Shown piece by piece: positions 51,670 through 59,792 of a stretch of 64,000 bases of DNA. A program made the position numbers and the translations under genes. The first letter of the stretch is position 1, and each line of letters starts with the position of its first letter. The DNA is taken from positions 1 to 64,000 of the forward strand of contig NZ_JALDUI010000003.1 of assembly GCF_023115445.1 (NCBI RefSeq). Direction: 5' to 3'. Source of the DNA: Streptococcus sp. oral taxon 431. GTDB lineage: Bacteria > Bacillota > Bacilli > Lactobacillales > Streptococcaceae. The notes below the pieces were generated by a model. The model searched no databases. It saw only the letters and a program-made list of their open reading frames with translations, and was not told the DNA's origin.

Positions 51670-53619
51670 ATGCCTGATTTATCAAAACGTAGACAAAGAC
51701 AACTAAAAAATGAAGGATATGACCTTGCCTTTCTTAGCCAGATTCAACCGCAAGGAAATATTGATTTTCAAAAGGATGACCGCTCCTGGATAAGTGGTGA
51801 TGGATATCATACAGTCTTACACTATTATGAATATCCAACTGAAGGGATGGATCGTTTTTGGCTTTCTGAATTGTTGTTGATTCCTGGGACACGTTCCTTC
51901 CTGTCACTGTATAAGGAAGATAATAGACAGCTTCAAAAAGAGATTGAGGACTCTATTGAAGAGAAGTCAACACGGATTACAAACAATAGCAAACTAACCA
52001 ATAATCGGAAAGAACTAGATGAGATTGATAATCTTAATAAACTAAGCCGTGAAATTGATAAGCGAAATATAGCTATGTATGGGATGTATATTCGTGTCTT
52101 TGTGTTTGCATCAACCAAAGAAGAATTATTTAAGAGGGTTGAAGAAGTCAAAGACAAAACGTCGAAATTCAAATCCACTATTCTATCTGGAGAATTAGAT
52201 TTTGAATACCATTCCCCATTTATTCCAGCTGAATATCAGATTGATTTGCCCAATCATCGAAGAGGAATACCGACTCCAGCTCACTCAATAGCTGGTGGAT
52301 ATTTCTTTAATCATACGAAGCTAGAAGATGAGAAAGGTTTCTATCTGGGATGGACTCCAACAAATGGAGCGGTAAATTTCAATTTTCTAGAACGTGACGA
52401 GAAAAGAACACGATCCTTTATGATCCTATCTGGAAATCCAAAGATGGGACAGCGATCTTTTCTTATGAAACACACAGACGGTCTCTATGCGAAGGGGCAT
52501 TATATTCGTAACTTTGATGCTACTGGCCAATTTCTTGATCAGACACGAAAACAACATGGATTGATTCTTGATTTATCAGGTGAAGCTAACCGTATCAATA
52601 TCTTCCAGGTATTTCCAACAGTAACCAATGAAGCAGGAACTGAAATTGATAAGAAGAAATCTTACAACCTTCACATCGAGAAACTGAAGAGTATCTATAA
52701 ACTCCTGAATAACGAAGTGACAGGAGATGATTTAATCACATTTGGAACTCTCTTGAATGAGTTCTATATTGAAGAAGATTTGTGGGCTCGAAATCCTTCG
52801 TTGAATCCAGAAAAACTGAAAGCGACGGATATTGTGAAGGAACAGTATCCTATTCTGTCTGATTTTATTTTGTTTGTTGATGCCTACAAACGTCGACTAG
52901 AACAAAGTTCTAGCACGGATATGGCTGAAATCAAAGCTGTTAAGCGTATTTATAATACGTTTAACGAACTATTGACAACAAATGCAGAAATTTTCGAGGG
53001 AACAACAGAATTCCAAGATATCTCTTCAGAGCAAGTTGTGACATTTGATTTCTCAGGATTGAAGAATGCTCCTCATTTGTTAAATGTTCAAATATTCTCG
53101 GTTCTTTCACTTGTCTCAGCAGATATTGTTAATAATGGTAAACGTTGTAAGCAATTACTGAAAAGGAACCCTAGCTTAACAGAGATGGATATGCAACACT
53201 ATATTGTTAATATTAGTGGGGCACAGACACTCATTAATCCAAAGCATGAAAGTAGTGTTAATCTCCTGGCTGATATGATTGATACAATGGGGGAAAACTT
53301 TGCTGGTGTTGTATTGTCCGTTAATTCTCTACGAGGGATTCTGTTTGAGACAGGGATTGGCACTCATAAGGATCCATACGTAACGGCAGTCCAGAGAATT
53401 TTTGGTCTGATGCAATATAGAGTTTTTGCTCAGACGGATGAAACCAGTGTTCCTCTACTAGCTAACGCCTTGTCTGGATCAATGAATCAGTCTGAACTAG
53501 AGACTTTGCCTCGTCTGACGAAAGGACAGTTATTCATGAATATTGCAGGAGTAGGAAACCTGGTCTTTAACCAACAGCTGTTAGCTCCTGAAGTTGAGCG
53601 CTATGGTGGTATTGAATAA
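51670..53619 (+). CDS. VirB4-like protein with degenerate ATPase motifs
   Basis: A 649-residue protein; ATG 51670 with GGAGAG upstream. Overall VirB4 fold features are present (FNFLERDEKRTRSFMILSG, a long middle, QVVTFDFSGLKN). The P-loop reads GNPKMGQRS, with Gln261 where the invariant Lys should be. The Walker B place reads HYIVNISGAQT, without Asp-Glu. So it may not hydrolyse ATP, or uses an unusual site. VirB4 normally powers channel assembly and pilus dynamics. Confidence 0.75.
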   Translation: MPDLSKRRQRQLKNEGYDLAFLSQIQPQGNIDFQKDDRSWISGDGYHTVLHYYEYPTEGMDRFWLSELLLIPGTRSFLSLYKEDNRQLQKEIEDSIEEKSTRITNNSKLTNNRKELDEIDNLNKLSREIDKRNIAMYGMYIRVFVFASTKEELFKRVEEVKDKTSKFKSTILSGELDFEYHSPFIPAEYQIDLPNHRRGIPTPAHSIAGGYFFNHTKLEDEKGFYLGWTPTNGAVNFNFLERDEKRTRSFMILSGNPKMGQRSFLMKHTDGLYAKGHYIRNFDATGQFLDQTRKQHGLILDLSGEANRINIFQVFPTVTNEAGTEIDKKKSYNLHIEKLKSIYKLLNNEVTGDDLITFGTLLNEFYIEEDLWARNPSLNPEKLKATDIVKEQYPILSDFILFVDAYKRRLEQSSSTDMAEIKAVKRIYNTFNELLTTNAEIFEGTTEFQDISSEQVVTFDFSGLKNAPHLLNVQIFSVLSLVSADIVNNGKRCKQLLKRNPSLTEMDMQHYIVNISGAQTLINPKHESSVNLLADMIDTMGENFAGVVLSVNSLRGILFETGIGTHKDPYVTAVQRIFGLMQYRVFAQTDETSVPLLANALSGSMNQSELETLPRLTKGQLFMNIAGVGNLVFNQQLLAPEVERYGGIE

Positions 53620-53638
53620 GAAAGGAAGGAAAACCAGG

Positions 53639-53890
53639 ATGGCCAAAAATAAACTAGGAATGATTGCAAGGACTAAGCAGAGATTTGATCAATATGTGTT
53701 GATTCGTAAATATCGCATGCAACAAGAAAGAGATTATTTCGCTTCAGAAGGAGAATCAGATCCAAAACGCCTGGAAGCACAAAAGGAACGAGATAAGGAG
53801 TTTTTGAAGGGACTCAAGAAGATTGGAATAGGATTTATTGTATTTTTAGTTTTTTATGGAATTTTGCGAACAATATTAGGATTGTGGTAA
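53639..53890 (+). CDS. Small membrane protein of the transfer operon
   Basis: An 83-residue basic protein, ATG 53639 with AAAGGAAGG. Helical charged N-terminal part (residues 1-55), one C-terminal helix (about 58-80). Between VirB4-like and hydrolase genes. Family not recognised. Confidence 0.6.
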   Translation: MAKNKLGMIARTKQRFDQYVLIRKYRMQQERDYFASEGESDPKRLEAQKERDKEFLKGLKKIGIGFIVFLVFYGILRTILGLW

Positions 53891-53905
53891 ATAAGCGAGG
53901 TATCC

Positions 53906-55246
53906 ATGAAAAAAATATTTAAACTGAAGATCCTCATTCCTTTTGTGGCTCTCCTATTAATTATCAATGTTGGGATAACCATGTTAGTTGGGATAATGGG
54001 AGCTGTAACTAATAATGGAAGAAATGATTGTGGTGCCGTCGAAACAACATCTTCAACCAGCGACTCAACAGTTTCTTCAGCTGATGGTTCCATCGATGAC
54101 TTTGTAAAAAAGCATAAGGAAGCCTATATCCTGTCTTGGAAGGCAGGAGGTTTCCTACCTTCAGCCTCTATCACTCAAACAATGATAGAGAATGGCTTCA
54201 ATTTTACGAATCCTAATGGCACTTCCTTCTGGAAGGCTCATAACATGGGAGGTGTTAAAACCTCAAGAAAAAGCGATTTTCCAGTCACTATTGCGACGTA
54301 TGGTGAAGACAGTATTGATCTCACAGGAACAAAGCCTGGAGCAAACGTTGGAGACGGTACAGGGGGATCTTATACTTGGTTCTCTAGCTATGATGCAGGA
54401 ATTGTAGGGAAAGCTGAGTTTATGGCTCACCAGACACTTTATAAAGGGGCTATAAACAATATAAATGGTATTGCAACCTTATCTGCTATAGCAAATGGTG
54501 GATGGGCTACAGATGGCACTTATAAGAGCAAACTAACTGATATGTATCAAAAGCTAGGTACGAAGTATCAGTGGCTTGATAAGGAAGCTATTGCTGCTCA
54601 TGGCGAGAAACCTTATGAAGGATCCAGTGCACAAGATATCAGTTCTTCAGATAGTGCGGTATCTACTTCAGCTGAAAGAAGTGGATGTGGAGAGTCAGGT
54701 AACAGTACCGATGGAACGGGAACTGTCCCTTCGGATGCGACTGCGTGGGGGTATAAACCAGAAGACTTACCAGATAGCTTGAAACCATTCATTATTGATC
54801 CTAAGAGCTTAGGCATGGATTATGCCAAGTCTACAGGATGGTACAATCCTGGAAATGACGAGGATGCTGGTCAATGTGTGAATCTTACAATTAGCATGGG
54901 AAATCACTTATGGGGCCATTCTGGATCAGTACAGGGAAACGGGAAAGATCAAGCGGCTGCATGGGCTGCAATATTTGGAAATTCAGTTAAGAATACACCT
55001 AAAAGAGGCGCTATTTTTTCTTCACAGGTAGGAGGCGGAGGATATGGGCATACTGGAATTGTATGTCATGTTTTTGAGAATGGCTCCATCTTGTTTGTAG
55101 AACAAAATACAGCTCTGAGTGGTTGGGATCAGTTCAAAACTCCATATACATGGAATTATCGTATTTGGACTAAATCACAACAGCAAGAACAGGTAATCTC
55201 TTTTGCTTATCCAGATGACAGAGAAGCTAAATTAAGTTCAAATTAA
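53906..55246 (+). CDS. Lysozyme/CHAP bifunctional cell-wall hydrolase (VirB1-like)
   Basis: A 446-residue protein with a membrane anchor (about residues 9-30), a glucosaminidase/lysozyme-like domain (about 55-225; LPSASITQTMIENGFNF, FWKAHNMGG, SYDAGIVGKAEFM), a Ser/Thr linker and a CHAP domain (about 290-425) with catalytic Cys324 in GQCVNLT and His382 in GHTGIV. It opens peptidoglycan for the channel, as CwlT and TcpG do in other Gram-positive elements. Ribosome site GCGAGG. Confidence 0.88.
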   Translation: MKKIFKLKILIPFVALLLIINVGITMLVGIMGAVTNNGRNDCGAVETTSSTSDSTVSSADGSIDDFVKKHKEAYILSWKAGGFLPSASITQTMIENGFNFTNPNGTSFWKAHNMGGVKTSRKSDFPVTIATYGEDSIDLTGTKPGANVGDGTGGSYTWFSSYDAGIVGKAEFMAHQTLYKGAINNINGIATLSAIANGGWATDGTYKSKLTDMYQKLGTKYQWLDKEAIAAHGEKPYEGSSAQDISSSDSAVSTSAERSGCGESGNSTDGTGTVPSDATAWGYKPEDLPDSLKPFIIDPKSLGMDYAKSTGWYNPGNDEDAGQCVNLTISMGNHLWGHSGSVQGNGKDQAAAWAAIFGNSVKNTPKRGAIFSSQVGGGGYGHTGIVCHVFENGSILFVEQNTALSGWDQFKTPYTWNYRIWTKSQQQEQVISFAYPDDREAKLSSN

Positions 55247-55260
55247 AAGGAGGATATAAG

Positions 55261-55851
55261 ATGATTGATTGGATAAAAGAGAATATGGTTGTATCGATTG
55301 TAGCAGGTGTTCTATTGATTTTGGCAGGAATAGGGATTGTGTCGAGTTTCAGACCATCTCAACAAACCAAAATAGAGGAACCAGCTCAGGTGAGTTCTTC
55401 AGGAACTGCTCAAAACGAACCGTCTTCCAAAGAGGAAACAGCAGATGAAAAGCATTATCGGACAGCTAAGCTAAAACTAGAACGTCCCTATGCAGAGGCA
55501 GCACTGGAAGATAAAAAGGAAGTGTTAAAAGCCTTTGAAGAAGCAGTAGCAGATATAAAAAAGACGAATTTTCTGCCAAATGTCAAGGGAACAATTGAGA
55601 ATCATTTATCTATGACACAGAATGCGATGATTCAAACCTTTGCGATGGCTCTTCTGACGAATCAGTATGATTTTCAACCTGAACAATTGGAAGTGATGCC
55701 AACTGAATCAGATGATGTGATTCAATTTTTGGTTGTTCTAACTAAAAATGGAGAAGAGAACAGCTATTTCGTTGGAAATTTCAATACTACGGTTCAACAA
55801 ATCCAGCTAAAAGCCTATGTTGGCGGAAATATAGGTGGTACATACGGATAA
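55261..55851 (+). CDS. Single-pass extracytoplasmic protein of the transfer operon
   Basis: A 196-residue protein with one helix (about 9-28), a Ser/Glu-rich linker (35-65) and a C-terminal domain (about 75-196). The end shows beta strands like NTF2-fold proteins (VIQFLVVLTKNGEENSYFVGNF). It may be a second VirB8-like or channel-associated protein. Last gene of the eighth regulon operon. Confidence 0.6.
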   Translation: MIDWIKENMVVSIVAGVLLILAGIGIVSSFRPSQQTKIEEPAQVSSSGTAQNEPSSKEETADEKHYRTAKLKLERPYAEAALEDKKEVLKAFEEAVADIKKTNFLPNVKGTIENHLSMTQNAMIQTFAMALLTNQYDFQPEQLEVMPTESDDVIQFLVVLTKNGEENSYFVGNFNTTVQQIQLKAYVGGNIGGTYG

Positions 55852-55857
55852 CAAGTT

Positions 55858-55974
55858 GCACAAAAAGTTATATAACTTTTTGTGCTTTTATGTTGACAAA
55901 TAAAGTTGTTTTGGATATAATTAAGTATATAAAAAGTTATATAACAAAATATACAATTATCCAAGGAGGGAATC
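55858..55974 (+). promoter_or_regulatory. parA promoter bracketed by palindromes
   Basis: A perfect 28-bp inverted repeat (55858-55885, core GTTATATAAC 55867-55876) lies before TTGACA (55893-55898), 17-base spacer and TATAAT (55916-55921); a second core copy lies at 55936-55945, just after the start of transcription. This is the arrangement of an autoregulated partition operon. The first palindrome may also end the preceding transcript. Confidence 0.8.
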
Positions 55975-56793
55975 ATGAAGATTCAGACTACAAACTTAGG
56001 AAAAGGTGGCGGTGGTAAGACTACAGATACTTTTAATGAAGGGGATTGGTTGGCACGTGTTAAGGGACTTAGAACACTACTCATTGATGGAGCTTGGGAA
56101 TGTAATTTGACAAGAACATTTGATGTAAAATGTGAGAAAACGGTCTATGATATATTTACAACTGGAGAGTATGAAATTGTTCCAATATCAGAAAATCTCA
56201 GTTTGATTTGTGGCGATGAGCGTTTGACAGATGAGCAGTTAGATCTTGCTAGTCGAAACAACAAGTATCTCCAGTTGTTTATGTGGTTTAGCGAACATTA
56301 CGAAGAGTTAGAAGCGCAATTTGATGTCATTCTAATTGATACGCACAATGATGAGAGTTTAGTTACAGCAAATTTTATTGCTGTATCAGATATTGTCTTG
56401 GCTGTTTCTGATGCCTCTCTTAATGGTTTTCGTGCCTGGTTATCTTTGAAAAATTTTGTAGACTTCATTAAGAGCGAAGCTATCGAAGTTATTACCAAGA
56501 AAAGCTATGTTAAAGCAGAACCTTATCTTATTGGAAATAAGATTAAGTACGTTGGAAACAATGTAACAGACACCTGTAAACAATTTTTAGAAGTTGTTGA
56601 AGAAGATCAGGCTTACTTGGGATCTATCCAGGAGAAAGAACTCATGGCCAAGAGTCTTGTAATCAGTCAGAGTGTCTTTGAGCAGCATGAAGAGATGACA
56701 GCTAACCAACAAGAGACACATCAAAAGTTTTATGATAATATAAACTACGTATATGAAAATATTTTGAGTGTGTTAGAAGGAGAGGTAGCATGA
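55975..56793 (+). CDS. ParA-type partition ATPase
   Basis: A 272-residue P-loop protein with deviant Walker A KGGGGKT (Lys10 and Lys15), TLLIDGAWECNLT (usual DxDPQGN replaced) and VILIDTHNDES as the Walker A'/B region. Similar to ParA/Soj of theta plasmids. Probably keeps the circular form of the element during cell division. Overlaps the next gene in ATGA. Confidence 0.85.
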   Translation: MKIQTTNLGKGGGGKTTDTFNEGDWLARVKGLRTLLIDGAWECNLTRTFDVKCEKTVYDIFTTGEYEIVPISENLSLICGDERLTDEQLDLASRNNKYLQLFMWFSEHYEELEAQFDVILIDTHNDESLVTANFIAVSDIVLAVSDASLNGFRAWLSLKNFVDFIKSEAIEVITKKSYVKAEPYLIGNKIKYVGNNVTDTCKQFLEVVEEDQAYLGSIQEKELMAKSLVISQSVFEQHEEMTANQQETHQKFYDNINYVYENILSVLEGEVA

Positions 56794-57065
56794 CAGAGAA
56801 TCGATTCGCACAAGTAAAACAAACGTTCCAGAGTACACCAAAGAGAGAAAAGACTCCTTCGTCGAGAAAACAAAATCAGGAGGCTAGAAAGTCTCCTGAA
56901 AGCTATAACAAAAAGCAACGTTTTCCTTTCTCTCTGCATCATAATGTTCGATACGATATGCTAGATGCTTTAGTAGAGTATCACGGTGAAAAATCAGCTT
57001 CATCTTATCTTGAGAATCTGATTATAAGAGAATGGGAAAAGATGCAGAGAAAAATTAAGCAATGA
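56790..57065 (+). CDS. Ribbon-helix-helix-like partner of ParA
   Basis: A 91-residue protein: basic, disordered N-terminal half (FQSTPKREKTPSSRK) and a C-terminal RHH-like unit (FPFSLHHNVRYDMLDALVEYHGEKSASSYLENLIIREW). This is the build of ParB-type centromere-binding proteins of ParA plus RHH systems. Candidate binder of GTTATATAAC. Confidence 0.7.
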   Translation: MTENRFAQVKQTFQSTPKREKTPSSRKQNQEARKSPESYNKKQRFPFSLHHNVRYDMLDALVEYHGEKSASSYLENLIIREWEKMQRKIKQ

Positions 57066-57087
57066 GATATTAGAAAGGATGATTTTC

Positions 57088-57282
57088 ATGATAGATTTTA
57101 GTAAAGAAATAAAGAAGAAAAATGATAATGACGATGAAGAACCACAACTAGAGAAAGATTATACTCATGATATGAAAAAAAAGAAAAAGATAGAGAAAGA
57201 GGAACTTCTTAGAAAGTTGCACGAGGCAGAGTCTAATATCTCCAGTTCAGATGAAAAATCACTTGAAATGGAGAAGGAATAA
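57088..57282 (+). CDS. Hypothetical 64-residue charged protein
   Basis: Starts MIDFSKEIKKKND; ATG 57088 has GAAAGGATG upstream, so it is preferred over 57079. Nearly all Lys/Glu/Asp, probably disordered or helical. The stop overlaps the next ATG by one base. Confidence 0.5.
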   Translation: MIDFSKEIKKKNDNDDEEPQLEKDYTHDMKKKKKIEKEELLRKLHEAESNISSSDEKSLEMEKE

Positions 57283-57662
57283 TGAAATACTTATCAAATT
57301 TATCAGATATTCCAGAATTTTCTTCAGCAGCAACAGATTCAGGACAATTCTTTCTTCCTCGTCCAATAATAGATAATCCACAGTTTAATGATTTGAAAAG
57401 TAGTGGCATTTTTCTCTACATGCTTTTATTAAATCGTTTAAGAGGAGCGGTTGACTTTGAATTAAAAGCATATGATGAAAACGGAAATACTTTTGTATGT
57501 TACCCTATAGAGGAGCTAATGGAGTCTCTTCAGTCAGGTAAAAGTAAAGTAATTTCTTTGAAAAAGAAGCTAAAGAATCATGGTTTAATTGAAGAAGTTC
57601 ACCAAGGGGCCAATCTACCTAATAGAATTTATCTAACAGATAAGATTTTAAAATATTACTGA
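57282..57662 (+). CDS. RepA_N-type replication protein domain
   Basis: A 126-residue protein matching the N-terminal winged-helix of RepA_N initiators (FFLPRPIIDNPQF, SGIFLYMLLLNRL, YPIEELMESLQSGKSKVISLKKKLKNHGLIEE). Full RepA_N proteins are about 300 residues; only the conserved DNA-binding domain is here. It may be a reduced initiator or a regulator. With ParA it gives the element a plasmid-like cassette. Confidence 0.75.
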   Translation: MKYLSNLSDIPEFSSAATDSGQFFLPRPIIDNPQFNDLKSSGIFLYMLLLNRLRGAVDFELKAYDENGNTFVCYPIEELMESLQSGKSKVISLKKKLKNHGLIEEVHQGANLPNRIYLTDKILKYY

Positions 57663-57682
57663 TGAAGTAGGAGGAATCTATA

Positions 57683-58009
57683 ATGATTTTCGTTGATGTT
57701 AAAAGACTTGTTCAGCTCTTCTTTATTTTTCTAGGAGCTATAGCTGTATATATGTTCTATAAGACATTTGGTCTTAGTATGGTGTTTATAATTGTTTTAG
57801 GGTTGGCCGTTTTAAAATTCGCTCCAGCTTTCTTTCCAGTTGTATTATTATTGTATTTTGGGCTTCACTTTACAGGTGACTTTTCCTTTATTGCAGATGG
57901 AATTGTGACAATTCTATGGAGTATCATTTTGATTCCAATGGCTATATTCACTATTGACATGAGCAAATCCTATTTTAGTAAAAGAGAGAACCCCTGGTAT
58001 GACAAGTAA
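57683..58009 (+). CDS. Hypothetical 108-residue polytopic membrane protein
   Basis: ATG behind GTAGGAGG. About three or four helices and a short charged tail (YFSKRENPWYDK). No family recognised. Last gene of the parA operon. Confidence 0.55.
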   Translation: MIFVDVKRLVQLFFIFLGAIAVYMFYKTFGLSMVFIIVLGLAVLKFAPAFFPVVLLLYFGLHFTGDFSFIADGIVTILWSIILIPMAIFTIDMSKSYFSKRENPWYDK

Positions 58010-58040
58010 GAGTTTATCTGAAAAGATAGGCTCTTTTTTT
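58010..58040 (+). terminator. Terminator of the parA operon
   Basis: GAGTTTATC pairs with GATAGGCTC (two G-U), then a T-run. Confidence 0.75.
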
Positions 58041-58118
58041 GACAGAACAAAGGATTATTTGAACATTCAGGTTAAAATTTATTAAAATAATCATAATTTT
58101 AATAAGGGAGGATTCTGA

Positions 58119-59456
58119 ATGGCTTTCTTTGATGAGAGAGAACTAAAAAATCAATTGCTATTTCAAAATGCAAAAGAATTTTATAACTTTGTTTCTAGGT
58201 ATGATGAGGAGATGATTCCAGTCATGAAAGCAAAGGGCTATACCTGTATTCATTCTATGGAGCGTACCGTCGCTTTCACATTTGGTGAGTTTACTTTCAG
58301 AAGAAGACGTTGGAAAAAAGGAGATCATTGGGTAATTCCAGTTGATGAAAAGTTAGGACTTCAGAAGAATGTCCGTTTCTCCTGGGAATTTATGTATCAG
58401 GTAGCTAAATTATCTACTTTAATGCCATATGATAAAGTAACTCAGGTAATCCAATTGACTTATCACATCTCTATTACAAAGCCAATTGTAGTAAAAGCTG
58501 TAAAAATTTGTGAGAAGTTGTTAGAGGAAAAAGAAGCCTATCGATATTACGAAGAGGGGACAGAAGTTAGCAAAAGAAAACCCCAGGTTATTTATATTGA
58601 GGGTGATGGTGTGATGGTTAAAGCACGTGACACACAGACGGATAATAAGCATTACGATTTATCCCATTTTGTAGTTCATACAGGAAGCCAGAAAGTTAGC
58701 AGCAATCGATTTGAACTCCAGGATAAAAAAGAATTTATTGGCCTTGATAATCGCTTAGTGAGGGAGCAGGTAATCGATTATCTATTCAATAATTACGAAG
58801 TTACGGATCAGACTTTATTGATTACGAACTCTGATGGAGGTCGTGGATATACACCCTATGTTTTCAAAGAAATTGCAAAGGTTTTACGTATTAAACGACA
58901 CGAACATTTTTGGGATGAGTATCATGTAAATAAGGAGTTGAAGAATTATCTGAAATTTTACTCTGAAGACTTATTAGAGAGAGCTTTCCAGGCGATTAAG
59001 CAACATGATAAGCAGTTAATGAGAACTGTACTAGATACGAGCGAAAGTTACATCGAGACAGAAGAAGAACAAGAGTTATTTGAGAAGTTCAAGAGTAAAA
59101 TATTGAGAAATTTCCAATATACTAAACCAGCTGAACAGAGAGGATTCAGTCATGCAGGAATCGGGATAATGGAGAGTCAGCATCGTAAGGTCACTTATAG
59201 AATGAAAAAAAGGGGGATGTACTGGACTCTTGCTGGAGCTGAAACGATGAGTCGAATTGTTGTTTTGAATTATGAGGATTCCTTGAGAGAATTATTCTTT
59301 GGTAACTGGAGAGAAGATTATGAAAAATTTATTTCTTTAGAGGAAGTTTCTGCATCTACCATTAAAAAGAGAATGAGTAAAACTGATAAAGAGAATACAT
59401 CTAGATATCAATGTTACCCTGATAGCAAAAGATTATCCTACTTCCGAAAACAATAG
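58119..59456 (+). CDS. ISLre2-family (Mutator-type) DDE transposase
   Basis: A 445-residue transposase of the UPF0236/ISLre2 type. DDE residues: Asp163 in EGDGVMV, Asp239 in NSDGGRGY, Glu352 in IMESQHR. N-terminal TFGEFTFRRRRW and the WDEYHVNKELK segment between D and E are family features. A possible promoter lies at TTGACA 58039-58044. It is the only recombinase in the element, next to the right inverted repeat, so it moves the element. Homologues in TnGBS elements do this through a circular intermediate. Confidence 0.9.
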   Translation: MAFFDERELKNQLLFQNAKEFYNFVSRYDEEMIPVMKAKGYTCIHSMERTVAFTFGEFTFRRRRWKKGDHWVIPVDEKLGLQKNVRFSWEFMYQVAKLSTLMPYDKVTQVIQLTYHISITKPIVVKAVKICEKLLEEKEAYRYYEEGTEVSKRKPQVIYIEGDGVMVKARDTQTDNKHYDLSHFVVHTGSQKVSSNRFELQDKKEFIGLDNRLVREQVIDYLFNNYEVTDQTLLITNSDGGRGYTPYVFKEIAKVLRIKRHEHFWDEYHVNKELKNYLKFYSEDLLERAFQAIKQHDKQLMRTVLDTSESYIETEEEQELFEKFKSKILRNFQYTKPAEQRGFSHAGIGIMESQHRKVTYRMKKRGMYWTLAGAETMSRIVVLNYEDSLRELFFGNWREDYEKFISLEEVSASTIKKRMSKTDKENTSRYQCYPDSKRLSYFRKQ

Positions 59457-59477
59457 AAGTACATAACAAAATACATA

Positions 59478-59540
59478 AAAAGTTATATAACAATAACCTT
59501 TGTAAAAAAGGTCTTTTTGTGCTACAATCAAACATAAAAT
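59478..59540 (+). promoter_or_regulatory. Palindrome copy, terminator and possible promoter after the transposase
   Basis: GTTATATAAC at 59482-59491, seventh copy of the dispersed palindrome. ACCTTTGTAAAAAAGGT followed by CTTTTT (59496-59516) is a terminator. TTGTAA (59500-59505) with TACAAT (59523-59528) at 17 bases is a second possible promoter reading rightwards. Confidence 0.6.
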
Positions 59541-59542
59541 GC

Positions 59543-59730
59543 TTGCGCGGTGTGTAAAAATGTGTTATAATTTACTTAAATTAATCGAATAAAAAAAGAC
59601 GAAAAGTGCGCTAACACTTCTCGCCTTACCGAGTAAGAAACCGACCTTCTTACTCAGTCTTTAATTAATGATACCTAATAAGTGTATCAATGTCAAGACT
59701 GAGCAAGAAATTTGTTCAGTCTTTTTTTAA
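59543..59730 (+). ncRNA. Structured non-coding RNA near the right end
   Basis: Promoter TTGCGC (59543-59548), 17 bases, TATAAT (59566-59571) with TG ahead of it. The transcript from about 59578 has no ORF with a ribosome site. It can form GAGTAAGAA/TTCTTACTC (59631-59639, 59647-59655), TGATAC/GTATCA (59669-59689), and a terminal stem AAGACTGA/TCAGTCTT (59695-59702, 59716-59723) with seven T. CTCAGTCTT (59653-59661) also pairs perfectly with AAGACTGAG (59695-59703), so two folds exclude each other. Not assigned to a known family. Confidence 0.65.
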
Positions 59731-59739
59731 ACTCGGTGA

Positions 59740-59792
59740 TGTTCTCCTGAAAAATATATGTATTTAGGCGTTCTAAAAAATTCTACCGCATA
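59740..59792 (-). repeat. Right terminal inverted repeat (IR-R)
   Basis: The reverse complement begins TATGCGGTAGAATTTTTTAG and ends CAGGAGAACA; it aligns with 12980-13033. It lies directly against the right target duplication. Confidence 0.85.

Larger units (their letters stand above)
14343..54676. repeat. Dispersed palindrome TTCAGCTGAA in element coding regions
   Basis: Exact copies at 14343, 15177, 21556, 24063, 25253, 25794, 35452, 50041 and 54667 (start positions). Near copies (TTCAGCTGAT or TTCAGCTGAG) at 24756, 28100 and 54076. None was found outside the element. They are in more than one reading frame (Ser-Ala-Glu at most sites, Gln-Leu-Lys at 25253 and 35452). Confidence 0.75.
12980..59792 (+). 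mobile_element. 46.8 kb TnGBS-type integrative conjugative element with DDE transposase
   Basis: Bounded by a 10-base target duplication in cadD and by imperfect terminal inverted repeats. It carries relaxase, coupling protein, VirB4-like, VirB6-like and VirB8-like proteins, PrgI, a lysozyme/CHAP hydrolase, primase, topoisomerase, SSB, ParA/RepA_N plasmid-type genes and an ISLre2-type transposase next to its right end. No site-specific integrase is present. The pairing of a DDE transposase with a type IV secretion system and plasmid-type replication genes is the definition of the TnGBS family described in Streptococcus agalactiae. All transfer genes except one cargo gene run left to right. 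Confidence 0.92.

Noticed and set aside
54723..54732. TGTCCCTTCG as a further regulon box
   Set aside because: It is inside the hydrolase coding sequence, the bases after it differ, and no -10 or gene start follows.
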